Below are positions 5,470-6,996 of a stretch of DNA of 6,996 nucleotides, one piece after another (within the stretch, counting starts at the first letter, position 1; every line of letters begins with the position of its first letter). The DNA comes from an uncultured Bermanella sp. (lineage in GTDB: Bacteria; Pseudomonadota; Gammaproteobacteria; Pseudomonadales; Oceanobacteraceae). The translations under genes and the position numbers were made by a program. Under the pieces are notes generated by a model that did not search any database, was not told the DNA's origin, and was given only the letters and a program-made list of their open reading frames with translations. Location: positions 1 through 6,996 of the forward strand of contig CAJXIK010000107.1 of NCBI GenBank assembly GCA_913054445.1, written 5' to 3'.

Positions 5470-6945
5470 ATGATTCAATTCCTCCCCAGCGTTTTAAATA
5501 TCAGTGGCAACGACCCCATGGGTCTCGCCGGTAACCATGCAGACCTGCGTGCCTTTGCCGCCATGCAGGTGCATGCCGCCACCGTGATCACCGCCACCAC
5601 CGCGCAAAATCAACATGATTTTTTTGCGTTAAATGCGCTGAGCCACGAGGCTTTTCGTAGCCAGCTAGACGCGGTGGCGAAACAAGATATTTTTAGCGTG
5701 GTGAAGCTGGGGTTAATCGCCAGCTTATCACAGGCCGAGGCTGTCCTCGGCAGCGGCATATTAAGTGACAAGTTATGTGTATTAGACCCAGTGTTGGCCG
5801 CCACCTCGGGCAATATTACACAAACCGAGGAACGCATTGCCGCCATTAAGTTGTTAATGCCCGAGGTGGATGTGGTCACCCCTAACCATCAAGAGGTGCT
5901 GGCCATGTTGGGCCTGACGGTGGAAACTCACGCGGCACGGGTGCAGGCGGCGCAGGGATTTATGCAGCTGGGGGCGCGCGCGGTGTTGATAAAGGGCGGG
6001 CACGGCGACCAACTGGGAGAGGATTTCTTTTACAGCGAAGAAATTTCTTTTTACTTGTCTCACCCAGCCTGTACGCCCGCATACAGTCGCGGCACAGGTT
6101 GTGCTCTGGCCTCGTTAATCGCCGCCAGCCTCGCCCGGCAGGCCAGCGTGCCAGATGCCGTGGTGATGGCCAAGATGCAAATTGACGCGGGCTTTCAACA
6201 TAAATTTAAAATTGATGATGACAGCGGCAGCCTAGCCTTGCAGCCCTGGCAAGACCATGTGGATTTTGATCCCAGCCAGGCGCTACAGGTGCGCCTGCCT
6301 GTCCTTTACGGTAAACCATTCGAGACATCCTTGGACTTTAAACCCTGCGCTGGCCCACTCGGCTTGTACCCTGTGGTGGATCGCGCCCACTGGTTGGATA
6401 CGCTCTTACCCTTAGGGATAAAGATCATCCAACTGAGGGTGAAAGACTTGCAGGGCGAGGCATTAAAGCAGGAGATAGAGCAGGCCATAAAAATAGCGCG
6501 CCAATACGACGCTAAGTTATTCATCAACGATTACTGGCAGCTGGCCATAGAGTGCGAAGCCTATGGCGTACACTTAGGGCAGGAAGATTTAGCGGTGGCC
6601 GACTTGCAGGCCATCAGTGCGGCGGGCGTGCGCTTAGGGTTGAGCAGTCATTGTTTCTTTGAGGTGGCGCGGGCGAAAACCATCAAGCCGTCTTATATTG
6701 CCTTTGGCCCAGTGTATGAAACCCAGAGCAAAGACATGCCGTGGATTCCCCAAGGCCCTAGCGGCTTAAAATATTGGCGTGCCCACTTGCCGCAGATTCC
6801 CATGGTGGCCATCGGCGGCATTCACGGCGAACGCTTCACTCGGGTAAAGGACATGGGTGTGGACGCCATCGCCATGATCAGTGCCATCACCGAGGCTGAA
6901 AATCCTCAGCAGGCCGCAGTGGATTATATGGCGTTGCTGGAATGA
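5470..6945 (+). CDS. thiDE: Bifunctional HMP/HMP-P kinase ThiD fused to thiamine-phosphate synthase ThiE
   Basis: The first half (about 1-260) is a ribokinase-fold ThiD, phosphorylating HMP and HMP-P to HMP-PP. The second (about 297-491) is a ThiE barrel joining HMP-PP to thiazole phosphate. ThiD marks: NDPMGLAG at 14-21, TAQN 44-47, LDPVLAATSGN 105-115, TPNHQE 137-142, KGGH 175-178 and GTGC with Cys211. ThiE marks: GLYPVVD 298-304, QLRVKD 321-326, FIND 351-354, GVHLGQEDL 366-374, FGPVYETQSKDMP 412-424 with PQG 427-429, and AIGGIHGERF 447-456. Both halves look complete, joined by a linker of about 35 residues. The ThiD glycine-rich motif departs from the common GSDPSGGAGIQADL at several places, notably Met17, Leu19, Asn22 and His23. 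The ATG lies 29 bases after thiG with only a poor Shine-Dalgarno, yet later starts would remove the N-terminal motif. Stop TGA at 6943-6945. Confidence 0.94.
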   Translation: MIQFLPSVLNISGNDPMGLAGNHADLRAFAAMQVHAATVITATTAQNQHDFFALNALSHEAFRSQLDAVAKQDIFSVVKLGLIASLSQAEAVLGSGILSDKLCVLDPVLAATSGNITQTEERIAAIKLLMPEVDVVTPNHQEVLAMLGLTVETHAARVQAAQGFMQLGARAVLIKGGHGDQLGEDFFYSEEISFYLSHPACTPAYSRGTGCALASLIAASLARQASVPDAVVMAKMQIDAGFQHKFKIDDDSGSLALQPWQDHVDFDPSQALQVRLPVLYGKPFETSLDFKPCAGPLGLYPVVDRAHWLDTLLPLGIKIIQLRVKDLQGEALKQEIEQAIKIARQYDAKLFINDYWQLAIECEAYGVHLGQEDLAVADLQAISAAGVRLGLSSHCFFEVARAKTIKPSYIAFGPVYETQSKDMPWIPQGPSGLKYWRAHLPQIPMVAIGGIHGERFTRVKDMGVDAIAMISAITEAENPQQAAVDYMALLE

Positions 6946-6955
6946 TTTAGATACT

Positions 6956-6990
6956 AGGCTGAGCCTTTGGAGATCGGGCAGGGGCTGCCC
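6956..6990. other. Two small inverted repeats after the operon
   Basis: AGGC 6956-6959 pairs with GCCT 6963-6966 around a three-base loop and is followed by only three T. GGGCAG 6976-6981 pairs perfectly with CTGCCC 6985-6990 around a GGG loop. The second is a stable stem but is followed by TCGTAC, not a T run, before the window ends. Either could contribute to ending the thi transcript, but neither is a textbook rho-independent terminator. Confidence 0.4.
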
Positions 6991-6996
6991 TCGTAC

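Noticed and set aside
6953..6963. ACTAGGCTGAG repeats the riboswitch segment at 1323-1333, hinting at a second TPP riboswitch or a duplication.
   Set aside because: Eleven-base matches are expected by chance in 7 kb, and neither the upstream GGGGTGCC block nor the downstream GAACCTGATC block is present.

Overview
The window carries one compact thiamine (vitamin B1) biosynthesis operon, read left to right under a TPP riboswitch, plus one unrelated metabolic gene at its left edge. The thiC family type, the use of thiO rather than thiH, the ThiD-ThiE fusion, moderately high GC and Shine-Dalgarno starts suggest a free-living, oxygen-using gammaproteobacterium, possibly marine. This is inferred from gene content and protein style, not from a phylogenetic marker.

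Layout. Bases 1-72 are a flank with no gene I can name. Bases 73-1194 encode a single-lipoyl-domain E2 acyltransferase of a 2-oxo acid dehydrogenase complex, probably the last gene of an upstream E1-alpha/E1-beta/E2 set. Bases 1195-1449 are the intergenic control region: a good sigma70-type promoter (1248-1276), a complete TPP riboswitch (about 1284-1386) and an expression platform running to the thiC start. Then follow thiC (1450-3348), thiO (3351-4424), thiS (4408-4620), thiG (4634-5440) and a thiD-thiE fusion (5470-6945). The last 51 bases hold two small inverted repeats, one of them GC-rich, and no recognisable gene.

How the genes work together. ThiC makes the pyrimidine precursor HMP-P from aminoimidazole ribotide. 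ThiO oxidises glycine to the imine (dehydroglycine). ThiS, as its C-terminal thiocarboxylate, supplies sulfur. ThiG combines imine, sulfur and deoxyxylulose phosphate into the thiazole phosphate. The ThiD half of the last protein phosphorylates HMP-P to HMP-PP, and the ThiE half joins it to the thiazole to give thiamine phosphate. Not in the window are thiF (ThiS adenylation), dxs, the sulfur-donor genes and thiL.

The genes are ordinary members of known families; I see no undescribed system. The points most worth a second look are: (1) the fine structure of the riboswitch, where the P3a loop is complementary to the expression platform and a candidate hairpin spans the thiC start; (2) altered residues in the N-terminal glycine-rich motif of the ThiD half; (3) a Thr where the E2 active-site motif usually has Asp.
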